Of a stretch of DNA of 30,214 nt, positions 22,954 to 30,214 are shown one piece after another. The stretch spans positions 1-30,214 of the forward strand of contig JBCBCG010000022.1 in the NCBI GenBank assembly GCA_038530925.1, in the 5' to 3' direction. The stretch is from JALEGB01 sp038530925. Lineage in GTDB: Bacteria; Pseudomonadota; Alphaproteobacteria; Rhodobacterales; Rhodobacteraceae. The notes beneath the pieces are model-generated. The model saw only the letters and a program-made list of their open reading frames with translations, was not told the DNA's origin and did not search any database. A program made the position numbers and the translations under genes. Position 1 is the stretch's first letter. Each line of letters starts with the position of its first letter.

Positions 22954-23751
22954 TCAGCGCCCCTCAAAACGCGGCTTTCGTTTCTCCAGAAACGCGGCGA
23001 CGCCTTCCATATAGTCGCGGCTGCGGCCCGCTTCCCCTTGCAGTTTCGTCTCAAGGGCGAGTTGCGCTTCGAGACCATTCGACAAGCTTGCGCGAAACGC
23101 CGCCTTCGTCGCGCGGAGCGCGACGGTCGGGCCCGAGGCGATCTTCGCCGCCGCTCTCTCCGCCGCGGCCTCAAGCTCGTCATCGGGCAACGCGCGCCAA
23201 ATCAGGCCCCAACGCTCGGCCTGCTCCGCTGAGACCGGCTCGCCCAAAAACGCCATGCCGGCGGCGCGCTGCGGCCCCGCGAGCCGCGGCAACCAATAGC
23301 TGCCCGCGGCCGCCGGCATCAGCCCGATCCGAGAAAACGGCGCTGTGAAGCTCGCTGAGCGCGCGCCGAAGATCACATCGGCCGAGAGCGCCAGATGCAG
23401 CCCGGCGCCGGCGGCGGGGCCGATGATCGCGGCGACGCTCGGGATCGGCGCGTCGATCAGCGCCCGCAACATGGGCGCGTATTCCTCATCTAAGATCGTC
23501 TCGAGGTCTTCTTCGCGGATGGCGCCGAGATCTTGGCCGGCGCAAAAAGACGGCTTCACCGCCGGATCCGCGCTCCGCTCGGAGGTCAGCAGAATCGCGC
23601 GCGCCTCGCGCCCGGCGCGGCGGAAGGCTTCGGTCAATTCGAGGCGCATGGTCCGGTTCATGGCGTGAAGCCGGTCCGGCCGGTTGAGGGAGATGCGCGC
23701 CACCGCATCGACCATGCGGTAGCGAACTGTCTCATAAGCGGTCTCGGTCAT
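22954..23751 (-). CDS. Enoyl-CoA hydratase/isomerase family protein, PaaG-like
   Basis: This 265-residue crotonase-fold protein is closest in pattern to PaaG, the ring 1,2-epoxyphenylacetyl-CoA isomerase. Shared features are SFCAGQDLG (68-76), the oxyanion-hole segment GPAAGAGLHLAL (111-122), LSAEQA-like VSAEQAERWGLIW, and the C-terminal GRSRDYMEGVAAFLEKRKPRFEG. The PaaG catalytic Asp lies in IPDCGG; here that loop reads MPAAAG, with Ala147 at the Asp position. The family glutamates of true hydratases are also not evident. It may therefore have a different activity or none. No phenylacetate genes are nearby. It is divergent from the DUF817 gene. Confidence 0.88.
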   Translation of the reverse strand: MTETAYETVRYRMVDAVARISLNRPDRLHAMNRTMRLELTEAFRRAGREARAILLTSERSADPAVKPSFCAGQDLGAIREEDLETILDEEYAPMLRALIDAPIPSVAAIIGPAAGAGLHLALSADVIFGARSASFTAPFSRIGLMPAAAGSYWLPRLAGPQRAAGMAFLGEPVSAEQAERWGLIWRALPDDELEAAAERAAAKIASGPTVALRATKAAFRASLSNGLEAQLALETKLQGEAGRSRDYMEGVAAFLEKRKPRFEGR

Positions 23752-23871
23752 CGCAAAAAAGCCCTCATGGCGCCCAAGCGTCCGGCCCCTTTCCAGGGCG
23801 CGAGGCGATGCTTAAACCAAGCCGCGCAAGGCGCCTATGGGCGCGTCGATTTGGAGGGGCGGGAGCGCAGG

Positions 23872-24759
23872 ATGGGAAACGGCTCGGCGATGGGCGGGCG
23901 TCTCGGGGCGGCTCCGGCGGGGGCGCCGCGCGGCTCGGCGGGACATGTGGCGCTGGCCGCGCTGAAGGCGCAGCTTTCCGCGGCGGCTTTCGCCATCATG
24001 CTGTTGATCCTGATCGTTTTCTCTCACTTGATATGGGATCCGAGCTGGGCGCTCGCCCGCTACGACGCGCTGTTGATCGCGGCGATCGCGATCCAAGCGT
24101 TCCTGCTCGCCGCCGGCTGGGAGACTTGGGACGAAGCCAAAGCGATTATCCTCTTCCACATCGTCGGCACGGTGATGGAGATCTTCAAGACCTGGGCCGG
24201 CGCGTGGGTCTATCCGGAGCCGAGCGTGATGCGCATCGAGGGCGTGCCGCTCTTCACCGGGTTTATGTATTCGGCGGTGGGCAGCTACATCGCGCGGAGC
24301 TGGCGGCTCTTGGACGCTCGGTTCGAGCATTATCCGAATTTCGCCGCGACGGCGCTGTTGGCGACTCTGATTTATTTCAACTTCTACACTCATCATTACG
24401 TCTGGGATTGGCGTTATGCGTTGATGGCGGCGACCGTGATCCTGTTCTGGCGAACCGTTATGATCGTCTCGCTGGAAGGGCGCAGCCTGCGCCTGCCGCT
24501 CTGGCCGCTCTTCATCGCGGTCGGCGTGTTGATTTGGGTCGCCGAGAACATCGCCACTTGGGCGAATGTCTGGCTCTACCCGGTGCAGGAGGATGGCTGG
24601 CGCTTGGTGCCGCTGGCGAAAATCGGCAGCTGGTCGCTGCTGATGATCGTGAGTTTCGTGCTCGTGAGCGCGATCCATCGGCCAGATCGACGGTTGGGGC
24701 GGCGATGGCGAGGGGACCTGGCGCGCGACGCTGCGCCAGGTCCGGAGCGACGCCGTTAG
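23872..24759 (+). CDS. DUF817 family integral membrane protein
   Basis: This predicted inner-membrane protein of 295 residues has about eight hydrophobic segments between residues 35 and 270. Conserved-looking parts include WETWDEAKAIILFHIVGTVMEIFKTWAGAWVYPEP, GVPLFTGFMYSAVGSYIARSWRL, and WVAENIATWANVWLYPVQEDGW, which I recognise as DUF817. The function of the family is unknown; the paired Trp/Glu/Tyr segments suggest a carotenoid-cyclase-like or hydrolase membrane fold, but this is speculation. ATG 23872 follows GGGAG by six bases. The Arg-rich C terminus is encoded partly by a perfect hairpin sequence. Its stop overlaps the stop of the convergent RTX-like gene by three to four bases. Confidence 0.88.
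   Translation: MGNGSAMGGRLGAAPAGAPRGSAGHVALAALKAQLSAAAFAIMLLILIVFSHLIWDPSWALARYDALLIAAIAIQAFLLAAGWETWDEAKAIILFHIVGTVMEIFKTWAGAWVYPEPSVMRIEGVPLFTGFMYSAVGSYIARSWRLLDARFEHYPNFAATALLATLIYFNFYTHHYVWDWRYALMAATVILFWRTVMIVSLEGRSLRLPLWPLFIAVGVLIWVAENIATWANVWLYPVQEDGWRLVPLAKIGSWSLLMIVSFVLVSAIHRPDRRLGRRWRGDLARDAAPGPERRR
24714..24743 (-). terminator. Perfect hairpin at the DUF817/RTX convergent 3' ends
   Basis: Eleven-base arms (GGACCTGGCGC and GCGCCAGGTCC) close an 8-base loop. It lies inside the last codons of the DUF817 gene and 12 bases beyond the RTX-like gene stop on minus. It has no T-tract. It may end the RTX transcript or protect 3' ends from both sides. Confidence 0.55.
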
Positions 24760-25868
24760 GCGAGCAGCAGATCGACGCTCAGATCGCCATCGGCGTCGTT
24801 GAGCGCAGACTTGATGTAGTCGCTTGTATCTTCCCCCAGCAAAGTCGACACGGCGACGGCGCTATTTTGTTCGATCCCGCCGACATTCTCGATGAGGGCT
24901 TCGCCAGTCTGTCCGGCGGAGGGGCCGGACGCGGCTGGCGTCGTCAGAAAATCATAGGCGTCTTCAAGCTCTTGCAGTGTGAAGTGATCGTCTTCGAAAT
25001 CGCCCTGAGCGGTCTTGTTCTTGAAGACGAAGCTCTCGAAGCCCTCCAGCTCAACGGTGGGGCCCGTCGCGTCTCCATTCGAGTCTCGGAGCGTGAATGT
25101 GAGCGTCCCATTGTCGACGGACCACTCGTAATCCTCGATCGTCCGCTCAAGCTCGGCGCGATCGCCATCGCCGGCGCCGCCATCAATGATGAAGGTCTCG
25201 CCGTCCTGGTCCTCCAGGCGCCCGTTGAAGCGGAAGACGTCGTCTCCATCGCCAAGCCGGACTGTTAGATCGTCGCTCGGATTGGTCTGAATCGACGCTG
25301 TTTGCGAGCCGCTCAGAACATTGTCGCGCGCGCTGAAATCCACCGTGATCTCGCCACCAGGCCCGGCGACCACCGCCTGGCTAGCGCCACGATCGCCTCC
25401 CAGCCCATCGAAGGAGGCTTGAAGCGCGCCTTGTTCGAAGGCGAACGCCTCGGCGTTGGTGAAGGTGATCTCCGTCCCGTCGATAGGCCCGCCATTCACG
25501 GAGGCGTCGCCGATGTACTTGATCCGCACCTCGCTGAAGGCGCCGAGATCGGACCCGTCGCCATTATAGGCGACATAGGCGCCTTGGCTGTTTTTGACGG
25601 TGATCTCATAACTGTCGCGCCCATGGTAGAGCAGCACCAAATCGTCACCAGCGCCTAAGTCGACCTTGAGGCCCGATTCAGTAACCTCGTCTCCGAATTC
25701 GTTGAAATGAAAGCGATCTCGTCCATTCCCAAGGTCAATATCTCCACCTTGCTCACGAAGCGTCCTAAGGTTTCCCCAATCATTTCCACTTCTGGCGCTT
25801 TGCGCGTCGCCGCTCGGTGTTTCCACCTCATGGCGTGTTGCGCCAATAATTCTCGTAGCGATAGACAT
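24756..25868 (-). CDS. Acidic RTX-like calcium-binding protein, probably secreted by type I secretion
   Basis: The 370-residue protein is rich in Asp, Glu and Gly, has no cysteine and no N-terminal signal peptide. Degenerate RTX nonapeptide-like units occur at about 44-53 (IDLGNGRDRF), 69-78 (VDLGAGDDLV), 203-212 (VRLGDGDDVF) and 228-236 (IDGGAGDGD), separated by beta-rich stretches. The C terminus is an acidic tail closing in SVDLLLA, resembling a type I secretion signal (acidic then hydrophobic end). These features suggest an extracellular calcium-folded protein. No catalytic domain was recognised and no type I secretion genes are nearby. ATG 25868 follows CAGGAG by seven bases. The upstream DNA is richer in AT than the rest of the window, which may mark acquired sequence. 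Confidence 0.8.
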   Translation of the reverse strand: MSIATRIIGATRHEVETPSGDAQSARSGNDWGNLRTLREQGGDIDLGNGRDRFHFNEFGDEVTESGLKVDLGAGDDLVLLYHGRDSYEITVKNSQGAYVAYNGDGSDLGAFSEVRIKYIGDASVNGGPIDGTEITFTNAEAFAFEQGALQASFDGLGGDRGASQAVVAGPGGEITVDFSARDNVLSGSQTASIQTNPSDDLTVRLGDGDDVFRFNGRLEDQDGETFIIDGGAGDGDRAELERTIEDYEWSVDNGTLTFTLRDSNGDATGPTVELEGFESFVFKNKTAQGDFEDDHFTLQELEDAYDFLTTPAASGPSAGQTGEALIENVGGIEQNSAVAVSTLLGEDTSDYIKSALNDADGDLSVDLLLA

Positions 25869-25923
25869 TTAGCCGCTCCTGCCTCAGATCTTTCATCAGT
25901 GTTTTTATTGTTTTCGGCGCCAT
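25828..25923 (-). CDS. Possible 31-residue leader ORF overlapping the RTX-like gene
   Basis: An ATG at 25923 is preceded by AGAGGAGAG, stronger than most ribosome binding sites here. It opens a 31-codon frame that ends 41 bases inside the RTX-like gene in a different frame. The peptide is basic and hydrophilic (starting MAPKTIKTLMKDLRQ, with a Tyr-rich end) and has no known family. It could be a small protein, a leader peptide coupling translation to the downstream gene, or chance. Confidence 0.4.
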   Translation of the reverse strand: MAPKTIKTLMKDLRQERLNVYRYENYWRNTP

Positions 25924-26106
25924 CTCTCCTCTTGGCGCGCGGGGAGCGATAGCTTTGTTCTGAGGCTTGCGCAAAGAAATTTGGGTATGCTTAAGCGTGA
26001 TCTCTGCTGCGCAGTGTAGCTTTGGTCACAATCAGAGCGTGCTGAAATTGTTAAAAAATGCCCGCAAAAAGTGCGTCTAGGCTTGAAGATGCAAGAGTAA
26101 TTTCGT
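25924..26106. other. AT-rich intergenic region upstream of the RTX-like gene
   Basis: This region is visibly lower in GC than its surroundings, with A/T runs around 25970-26070. It probably contains the minus-strand promoter for the leader ORF and RTX-like gene. No -35/-10 pair was clear enough to place. Confidence 0.45.
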
Positions 26107-26134
26107 CTCGGCGCAAGCATGCGTTTGCGCCGAG
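26107..26134 (-). terminator. Hairpin terminator after ccmH
   Basis: Perfect 10-base arms (CTCGGCGCAA and TTGCGCCGAG) close an 8-base loop, 31 bases downstream of the ccmH stop on minus. The following bases (ACGAAATT) are only moderately T-rich. It probably ends the ccm transcript and separates it from the RTX gene. Confidence 0.6.
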
Positions 26135-26165
26135 TCTTCGCACTGTGAAAGCGAAGGGCGGCGGA

Positions 26166-26690
26166 TCAGTCTTTCAACAGATCTTGGAGCCGGCGGCGCT
26201 CCTCCTCAGAGAGCGGGGCGGCGGCGATCTTCGCGTCATCAATTTCGGGTTCGGGCGGGACGGCGCCATGGCCGACTGGCGCGAGGCGGCGGCTGCTGAG
26301 ATAGAGGCCGAACAGCAGGGCGATCGGCGCGGACGCCCAAAGAAGAATATTCGACAGTGAAAACTTCGGCTGCAGCCGGACATACTCGCCGTAATACGCC
26401 TCGAACTCGGCCAGGATCTCATCAGCGCTGCGGCCTTCCTCGACGCGCTGGCGCACAAGCATGCGCATGTTTTTGGCGATCTGCGCGTTGCTGTCGTCGA
26501 CAGATGCGTTGTCACAGACGACGCAGCGCAGATACTGGGTGATGTCGCGCGCTTTGGCCTCGAGCCGCGGATCATCCAGTTTTTCTTCGGGATCAAGCGC
26601 CGCGGCCGGGCCCGCGAGCGCGATCGCCAAAACGACGCCGAGCAGCGCCGCAACGCGCCGCGCCTGTGCGAAAAGCGTCTTAACGATCAT
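26166..26690 (-). CDS. ccmH: Cytochrome c maturation protein CcmH (Ccl2/CycL)
   Basis: This 174-residue membrane-anchored thiol protein keeps apocytochrome heme-binding cysteines reduced for heme attachment. A signal or anchor helix lies at about 12-31. The LRCxxC motif reads LRCVVC (Cys56, Cys59), followed by DNASVDDSNAQIAKNMR as in the family. A second membrane helix (about 117-137) precedes a cytoplasmic tail. ATG 26690 is preferred (AAGGAG nine bases upstream); GTG 26717 is an alternative without a ribosome binding site. It follows ccmF by 37 bases and acts with CcmF in the heme-ligation complex. No CcmG/DsbE gene lies between them. Length is normal for the short, single-domain CcmH. Confidence 0.95.
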   Translation of the reverse strand: MIVKTLFAQARRVAALLGVVLAIALAGPAAALDPEEKLDDPRLEAKARDITQYLRCVVCDNASVDDSNAQIAKNMRMLVRQRVEEGRSADEILAEFEAYYGEYVRLQPKFSLSNILLWASAPIALLFGLYLSSRRLAPVGHGAVPPEPEIDDAKIAAAPLSEEERRRLQDLLKD

Positions 26691-26727
26691 CAGGCGAGGC
26701 TCCTTGCGCTTATTCACCCGGTTGCGC

Positions 26728-28725
26728 TCACTCAGCCGGCACCGCCGCCGGCGCTTTCGCGCCTTTCGCGCGCTCGCGCCGCGCCGCGGGCGCGCCGACG
26801 CGGTGGCGCGGATCGGAGAGGCTCACCGCGCCGCCGAAGGCCATCACCAGCGCGCCGAGCCAGATCCAGCTGACATAAGGCTTCACATAGGTCCGCAAAA
26901 CCCAGGCGCCATTCTCGCGTTGATCGCCCAGCACCACATAGATGTCGCGCATGAAACCAGAGCTGAGCCCGACCTCCGCCGTCACCGTTTGCGCGGCGCG
27001 GAATTGGCGCGTCTCGGGCTGGAGGATCTCCACCAGCGCGCCGTCTTTCATCTGCTCGACCACCGCCACCTTCGCATCGAAATTCGGGCCGGCGCGGTCG
27101 AGCACGCCGCGGAACACGAACTCATAGCCGCCGATCGTGTAGGCTTCGCCCGGCTGCACCAGACGCACATCTTCGGTCTCGAGCGCGATGGAGGCGGCGA
27201 TGCCGATGGTCATGACGCCGACGCCGAAATGGCCGAAGGTCTTGCCCCAATCGCTGCGCGGGAGCGTCCAGAGACGCCGCCCCGTCTCCGCGAGCGGCGC
27301 TCGGCCGAGCTTGGCGCGGTCGAGCACATCCATGATCGCGCCGAGCGCGACCCAGGCGCCGAGGCCGACGCCGATCGGGCCGGCGAGGCGATAATCGGTC
27401 TGGATCGCCCAAAAGCCGATCATGATGAGCAGCGTGACGCCAATCACAAACCCGAGCTTCGGTAGAGCTTTGGTCAGATCGCCGCGCTTCCAAGGCAGCA
27501 TCGCGCCGATCGGCAGCGCCATGAGCAGCGGGATCATGAGCGCGCCGAAAATCAGGTCGAACCAAGGCGCGCCGACCGTAATGGTGCGGCCCGCCGCCTC
27601 GTAAGCCAGCGGCGCCAGCGTGCCGACGAAGACGGCGACGCAGGCGACGGACAGAAGGAGATTGTTGAAGAGGAGCGCGCCTTCGCGGCTGATCGGCGCG
27701 AAGACGCCGTCCGAGGCGAGCTCCTTGGCGCGCCAACTAAAGAGCGCGAGCGCGCCGCCGACCGAGATCGCCAGAATCGTCAGAACGAAGACGCCGCGCG
27801 TCGGGTCGCTGGCGAAGGCGTGGACCGAGGTCAGCAGCCCGGAGCGGACGATGAAGGTGCCGATCAGCGAGAGTGAAAAGCCGATGATCGCCAGAAGGAT
27901 GGTCCAGCTTTTCAGCTCGCCGCGCTTCTCGACCACGATCGCGGAATGAAACAGAGCCGCCGCCGCCAGCCAGGGCATGAAAGAGGCGTTCTCGACCGGA
28001 TCCCAAAACCACCAGCCGCCCCAGCCAAGCTCGTAATAGGCCCACCAGGAGCCGAGCGCGATCCCGAGGGTCAGGAACATCCAGGCCGCCAGAGTCCAGG
28101 GGCGCACCCAGCGCGCCCAGGCGGCGTCGACGCGCCCTTCGATCAGCGCCGCAACCGCGAATGAGAAGCTGGTCGAGAGGCCGACATAGCCGAGATAAAG
28201 AAACGGCGGATGGAAGGCGAGGCCGGGGTCCTGGAGCAGCGGATTAAGATCGGCGCCGGCCTCCGGCGCGGGGTCGAGGCGCCAAAACGGGTTCGAGGTG
28301 AACAGAATGAAGGCCAGGAAGGCGACGCCGATCAGCCCTTGGATCGCCAGCGTTCGCGCCTTCAGCGGCAACGGCAGGTTGCGCCCGAAAAGCCCGATCA
28401 TCGCGCCGAACAGCGCCAGGATCAGCACCCAAAGCAACATCGAGCCTTCGTGATTGCCCCACACGCCGGAGATTTTATAGAGGAGCGGCTTATCCACATG
28501 GCTGTGGTCCGCGACCAGCTTCACCGAAAAATCCGACGCAAGGAACGCGGCGGTCAACGCGATGAAGCTGAGGCCCAGCAAGCCCGCCTGCACATACGCC
28601 GCGCTCGCGCCGAGGCGCATGTAATCGGCCCAGCCCTTATGCGCGCCGTAAAGAGGGGCCGTCCCCTGCACGATCGCGACGCAAAAGGCGAGGATCAGGG
28701 CGATATGTCCAAGTTCGGCGATCAC
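26728..28725 (-). CDS. ccmF: Cytochrome c heme lyase subunit CcmF
   Basis: This 665-residue polytopic inner-membrane protein transfers heme from CcmE to apocytochrome c. Hallmarks are the start VIAELGHIALILAF, SGVWGNHEGSMLLW (about 86-99), LAFHPPFLYLGYVG, the tryptophan-rich heme-handling motif GGWWFWDPVEN (about 236-246), and FASDPTRGVFVL. A C-terminal periplasmic beta region is followed by a final membrane helix. GTG 28725 is chosen as start because family members begin with Met-Ile-Ala-Glu-Leu-Gly-His and AGGGAG lies nine bases upstream; the longer open frame adds 28 basic residues. It precedes ccmH. CcmE, CcmI and CcmABCD genes are not in the window. The tail is Lys/Arg/Ala-rich. Confidence 0.96.
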   Translation of the reverse strand: MIAELGHIALILAFCVAIVQGTAPLYGAHKGWADYMRLGASAAYVQAGLLGLSFIALTAAFLASDFSVKLVADHSHVDKPLLYKISGVWGNHEGSMLLWVLILALFGAMIGLFGRNLPLPLKARTLAIQGLIGVAFLAFILFTSNPFWRLDPAPEAGADLNPLLQDPGLAFHPPFLYLGYVGLSTSFSFAVAALIEGRVDAAWARWVRPWTLAAWMFLTLGIALGSWWAYYELGWGGWWFWDPVENASFMPWLAAAALFHSAIVVEKRGELKSWTILLAIIGFSLSLIGTFIVRSGLLTSVHAFASDPTRGVFVLTILAISVGGALALFSWRAKELASDGVFAPISREGALLFNNLLLSVACVAVFVGTLAPLAYEAAGRTITVGAPWFDLIFGALMIPLLMALPIGAMLPWKRGDLTKALPKLGFVIGVTLLIMIGFWAIQTDYRLAGPIGVGLGAWVALGAIMDVLDRAKLGRAPLAETGRRLWTLPRSDWGKTFGHFGVGVMTIGIAASIALETEDVRLVQPGEAYTIGGYEFVFRGVLDRAGPNFDAKVAVVEQMKDGALVEILQPETRQFRAAQTVTAEVGLSSGFMRDIYVVLGDQRENGAWVLRTYVKPYVSWIWLGALVMAFGGAVSLSDPRHRVGAPAARRERAKGAKAPAAVPAE

Positions 28726-28863
28726 GGCTTTCGGCTCCCTCAGGCGGCGCGCTTCCAAGCTCTCGAGGAGCCTAGAGTGGTTTCGGCGGAAAACGAACTT
28801 CCGCACCATAAGAAAGCGCGGCTGCGCGCGTGAGCGCGGTTGTTGCGCCGGATTGTCGCGGCG

Positions 28864-29916
28864 TCAGAGACAGGCCTTCCGCATCAACGCCTCAGGCGGC
28901 TCCCTCCGCGGCTTGAGATCGGCGAGGGTCGCCTGCTCGCCGGCGCGCGTGATGCATTGCTGCAGCTCGAGATTCGCAAGATCGCGCGAGAAGGCGATCA
29001 TCCGCTCGCCGATATAGGTCCAGGCTTCGCGGTCGACGCCGCTCTTGCCGCGCGCCGTGCGCAGCACATGCTCGCCGATCGCCTGCAGCCGGTCGCTGGT
29101 TACGGGATGGACGTTCTCTTCATCCATGAATTTCAGCCATGCCGCCTCGCTGTCGAACTGGCCGCGATGGGGCAGGCTGTAAGCTTGCGCCTGGAGCATG
29201 AAATAGGCGCCCGCCGGCGGGCGTCCGCCGATCCGCGCCAACGCGTCGAGGGCGAATTGATCCGCCGCGCGCTCGTCGCGCCGCGCCTCCTCCGTGGTCA
29301 GCTCGGCGTAGTCCTTATGGTCGAGCGCGACATGGCCAAGCTCATGGAGCAGCGCGAAGGCCCAGGCGTCGTTGCGCATGCTGGTGTCGTTCCCGCCGAG
29401 CGATTTATATGCGTCCGCGGGCACGCCGAGGGCGGGCAGCAGCGCCGGATAAGCGCCGCCGGCAAAGTCGGATGGATCCTCGCGCCGCATCATCGTGAAA
29501 TAGAGATCAATGGTGCCGAGGGTGTAGCGCTGCTGGTTCAACCATTGCACCGCGGTGGCCAGATCCTCGGTCGCCTTCAGGCTCATGATCGGCATCGACA
29601 CGACGTCGCGATCGCCATCCTCGTAGGTGTAGAATTCGAGGACGTGGTCGCCCTCATAAGGCTCAGGAAACTCAAGCAGCACATTGCCGAGGCGCGCGGT
29701 CTCCGCCGGCGTCAGCACTTGTTCGAGGACGATTCTATAAAGCTCGCGGGCGCGCTTCTCGAGCCGCGGACCGTCCGCCGCCAGCTCTTGCGCGCTGTAG
29801 ACCCGGCTATGATCCTGCGCGGCGGCCGGCGCCGCGAGCGCTGCGAGGATCACGCCGACGCAAGCCGCCGCGGCGCGCGTTCGTCTCTCTGCTAAGCGTC
29901 GTCCACCCTTTCGCAT
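28864..29916 (-). CDS. Exported zinc metallopeptidase-like protein (HExxH)
   Basis: This 350-residue protein starts with a signal peptide (basic start, hydrophobic helix about 15-30, cleavage near APAAAQ). A gluzincin-type zinc site is visible. HELGH at 191-195 supplies two His ligands and the catalytic Glu, and RDERAADQFALDAL supplies Glu215 as the likely third ligand, with Asp219 in the ExxAD pattern of M48-like enzymes. The rest does not match a family I can name. It has a LEFYTYEDGDRDVVSMPIMSL segment and a C-terminal Cys pair region (LQQCITRA and RKACL). ATG 29916 follows GAGGCGGGTG. It lies 138 bases upstream of ccmF on the same strand. It might take part in envelope protein turnover; its substrate is unknown. 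Confidence 0.8.
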   Translation of the reverse strand: MRKGGRRLAERRTRAAAACVGVILAALAAPAAAQDHSRVYSAQELAADGPRLEKRARELYRIVLEQVLTPAETARLGNVLLEFPEPYEGDHVLEFYTYEDGDRDVVSMPIMSLKATEDLATAVQWLNQQRYTLGTIDLYFTMMRREDPSDFAGGAYPALLPALGVPADAYKSLGGNDTSMRNDAWAFALLHELGHVALDHKDYAELTTEEARRDERAADQFALDALARIGGRPPAGAYFMLQAQAYSLPHRGQFDSEAAWLKFMDEENVHPVTSDRLQAIGEHVLRTARGKSGVDREAWTYIGERMIAFSRDLANLELQQCITRAGEQATLADLKPRREPPEALMRKACL

Positions 29917-29978
29917 CACCCGCCTCGCCCCTTGTCGCCGAATGTCCGAACAGACCTGCAAATGGAGATCGCGCCTGG

Positions 29979-30214
29979 TCAGCCGAGCTCGCGCTCGAGC
30001 GAATCGACGTCCCAATCGCCGCCCTCGATCAGCTCGCGCAGCTCATCGAATTCCTGCTGATTGAACTCAGGCTCGATCCGGCGCGGCTTGGCGCTGGCGC
30101 CTGTGAGGCCGCGGCGGCGCTTCCAGCGCGGGCCGAAGCGCATCACGCCTCCGTAAAGGAGGTTCGAATAGACGCGCGAAAGCCCATCCGCGCGGCAGCC
30201 ATACCAGAAGGCGC
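29979..30214 (-). CDS. 3' end of an unidentified gene (runs off the window)
   Basis: A minus-strand frame enters from beyond the window end and stops at 29979, giving the last 77 residues. They begin with an aromatic stretch (FWYGCRADG), then SRVYSNLLYGGVMRFGPRWKRRRG, a possible membrane-proximal segment with a basic patch. An acidic, soluble tail follows (EFNQQEFDELRELIEGGDWD, ending in LERELG). The even, non-repetitive composition and codon pattern suggest real coding sequence. I do not recognise the family; the tail could be the cytoplasmic end of a membrane protein. An internal ATG before RFGPRWK would make a 50-residue protein, but no ribosome binding site supports it clearly. Confidence 0.6.
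   Translation of the reverse strand, partial: AFWYGCRADGLSRVYSNLLYGGVMRFGPRWKRRRGLTGASAKPRRIEPEFNQQEFDELRELIEGGDWDVDSLERELG

Noticed and set aside
26461..28833. Long plus-strand frames opposite ccmF
   Set aside because: They are antisense shadows of a clear CcmF coding sequence, rich in Arg, His and Glu with no motif.

Overview
The window is a GC-rich chromosomal segment of an alphaproteobacterium. Several features point to Rhodobacterales or a close relative: Pst permeases with N-terminal periplasmic extensions, a FcbT-type TRAP transporter, glyQ followed by a DUF6446-type gene, a RatA/COQ10 protein beside lipA, and a ccmF-ccmH pair. The order is inferred from gene content only. No rRNA, tRNA, CRISPR array, transposase or phage gene was seen, so most of the window reads as ordinary core chromosome with a few accessory spots.

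Layout. Positions 1-730 hold a truncated type II thioesterase-like fragment and a 15-bp tandem repeat, with nothing else convincing. A heme-oxygenase-like monooxygenase gene (minus) then diverges from a plus-strand operon encoding a LolD/MacB-type ATPase, a large FtsX-type permease and an exported AttH/CrtC-type lipocalin-like protein (1117-5673). A Pho box follows, and then pstS, pstC, pstA, pstB and phoB (5894-11759); phoU and phoR are not present. Next is a three-gene TRAP transporter (12050-15985) whose small permease carries a large N-terminal TM2 plus coiled-coil extension, and then a small lipoprotein gene.

From 16784 to 19602 the minus strand carries a ThiE-like gene overlapping a cupin gene, ratA and lipA. 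A divergent TPR gene is followed by a DUF465 gene, a DUF6446-type gene and glyQ. The glyQ upstream region has a 14-bp tandem repeat and then an orphan Flp pilin gene that is easily missed. A PaaG-like crotonase gene, a DUF817 membrane protein gene and an acidic RTX-like protein gene follow. The last has a short overlapping ORF upstream with its own strong ribosome binding site. The window ends with ccmF-ccmH (cytochrome c maturation), an exported HExxH peptidase and the 3' end of an unidentified gene.

How the parts work together. pstSCAB and phoB form a phosphate-scavenging module likely autoregulated through the Pho box. The ABC/AttH operon is probably an envelope lipid or hydrophobic-molecule system. 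The TRAP genes import an organic acid. ThiE-like, LipA, RatA, GlyQ and CcmFH are housekeeping cofactor, translation and respiration functions. Perfect GC-rich hairpins recur at gene junctions: after pstS, between pstA and pstB, between pstB and phoB, after dctP, and at the DUF817/RTX and ccmH 3' ends. Many probably act as terminators or mRNA-processing sites. No complete, clearly new multigene system was identified. The least familiar items are the TM2-coiled-coil DctQ, the RTX protein with its leader ORF, the ThiE-like and crotonase proteins with altered active-site motifs, and the lone Pst-PhoB module without PhoU.
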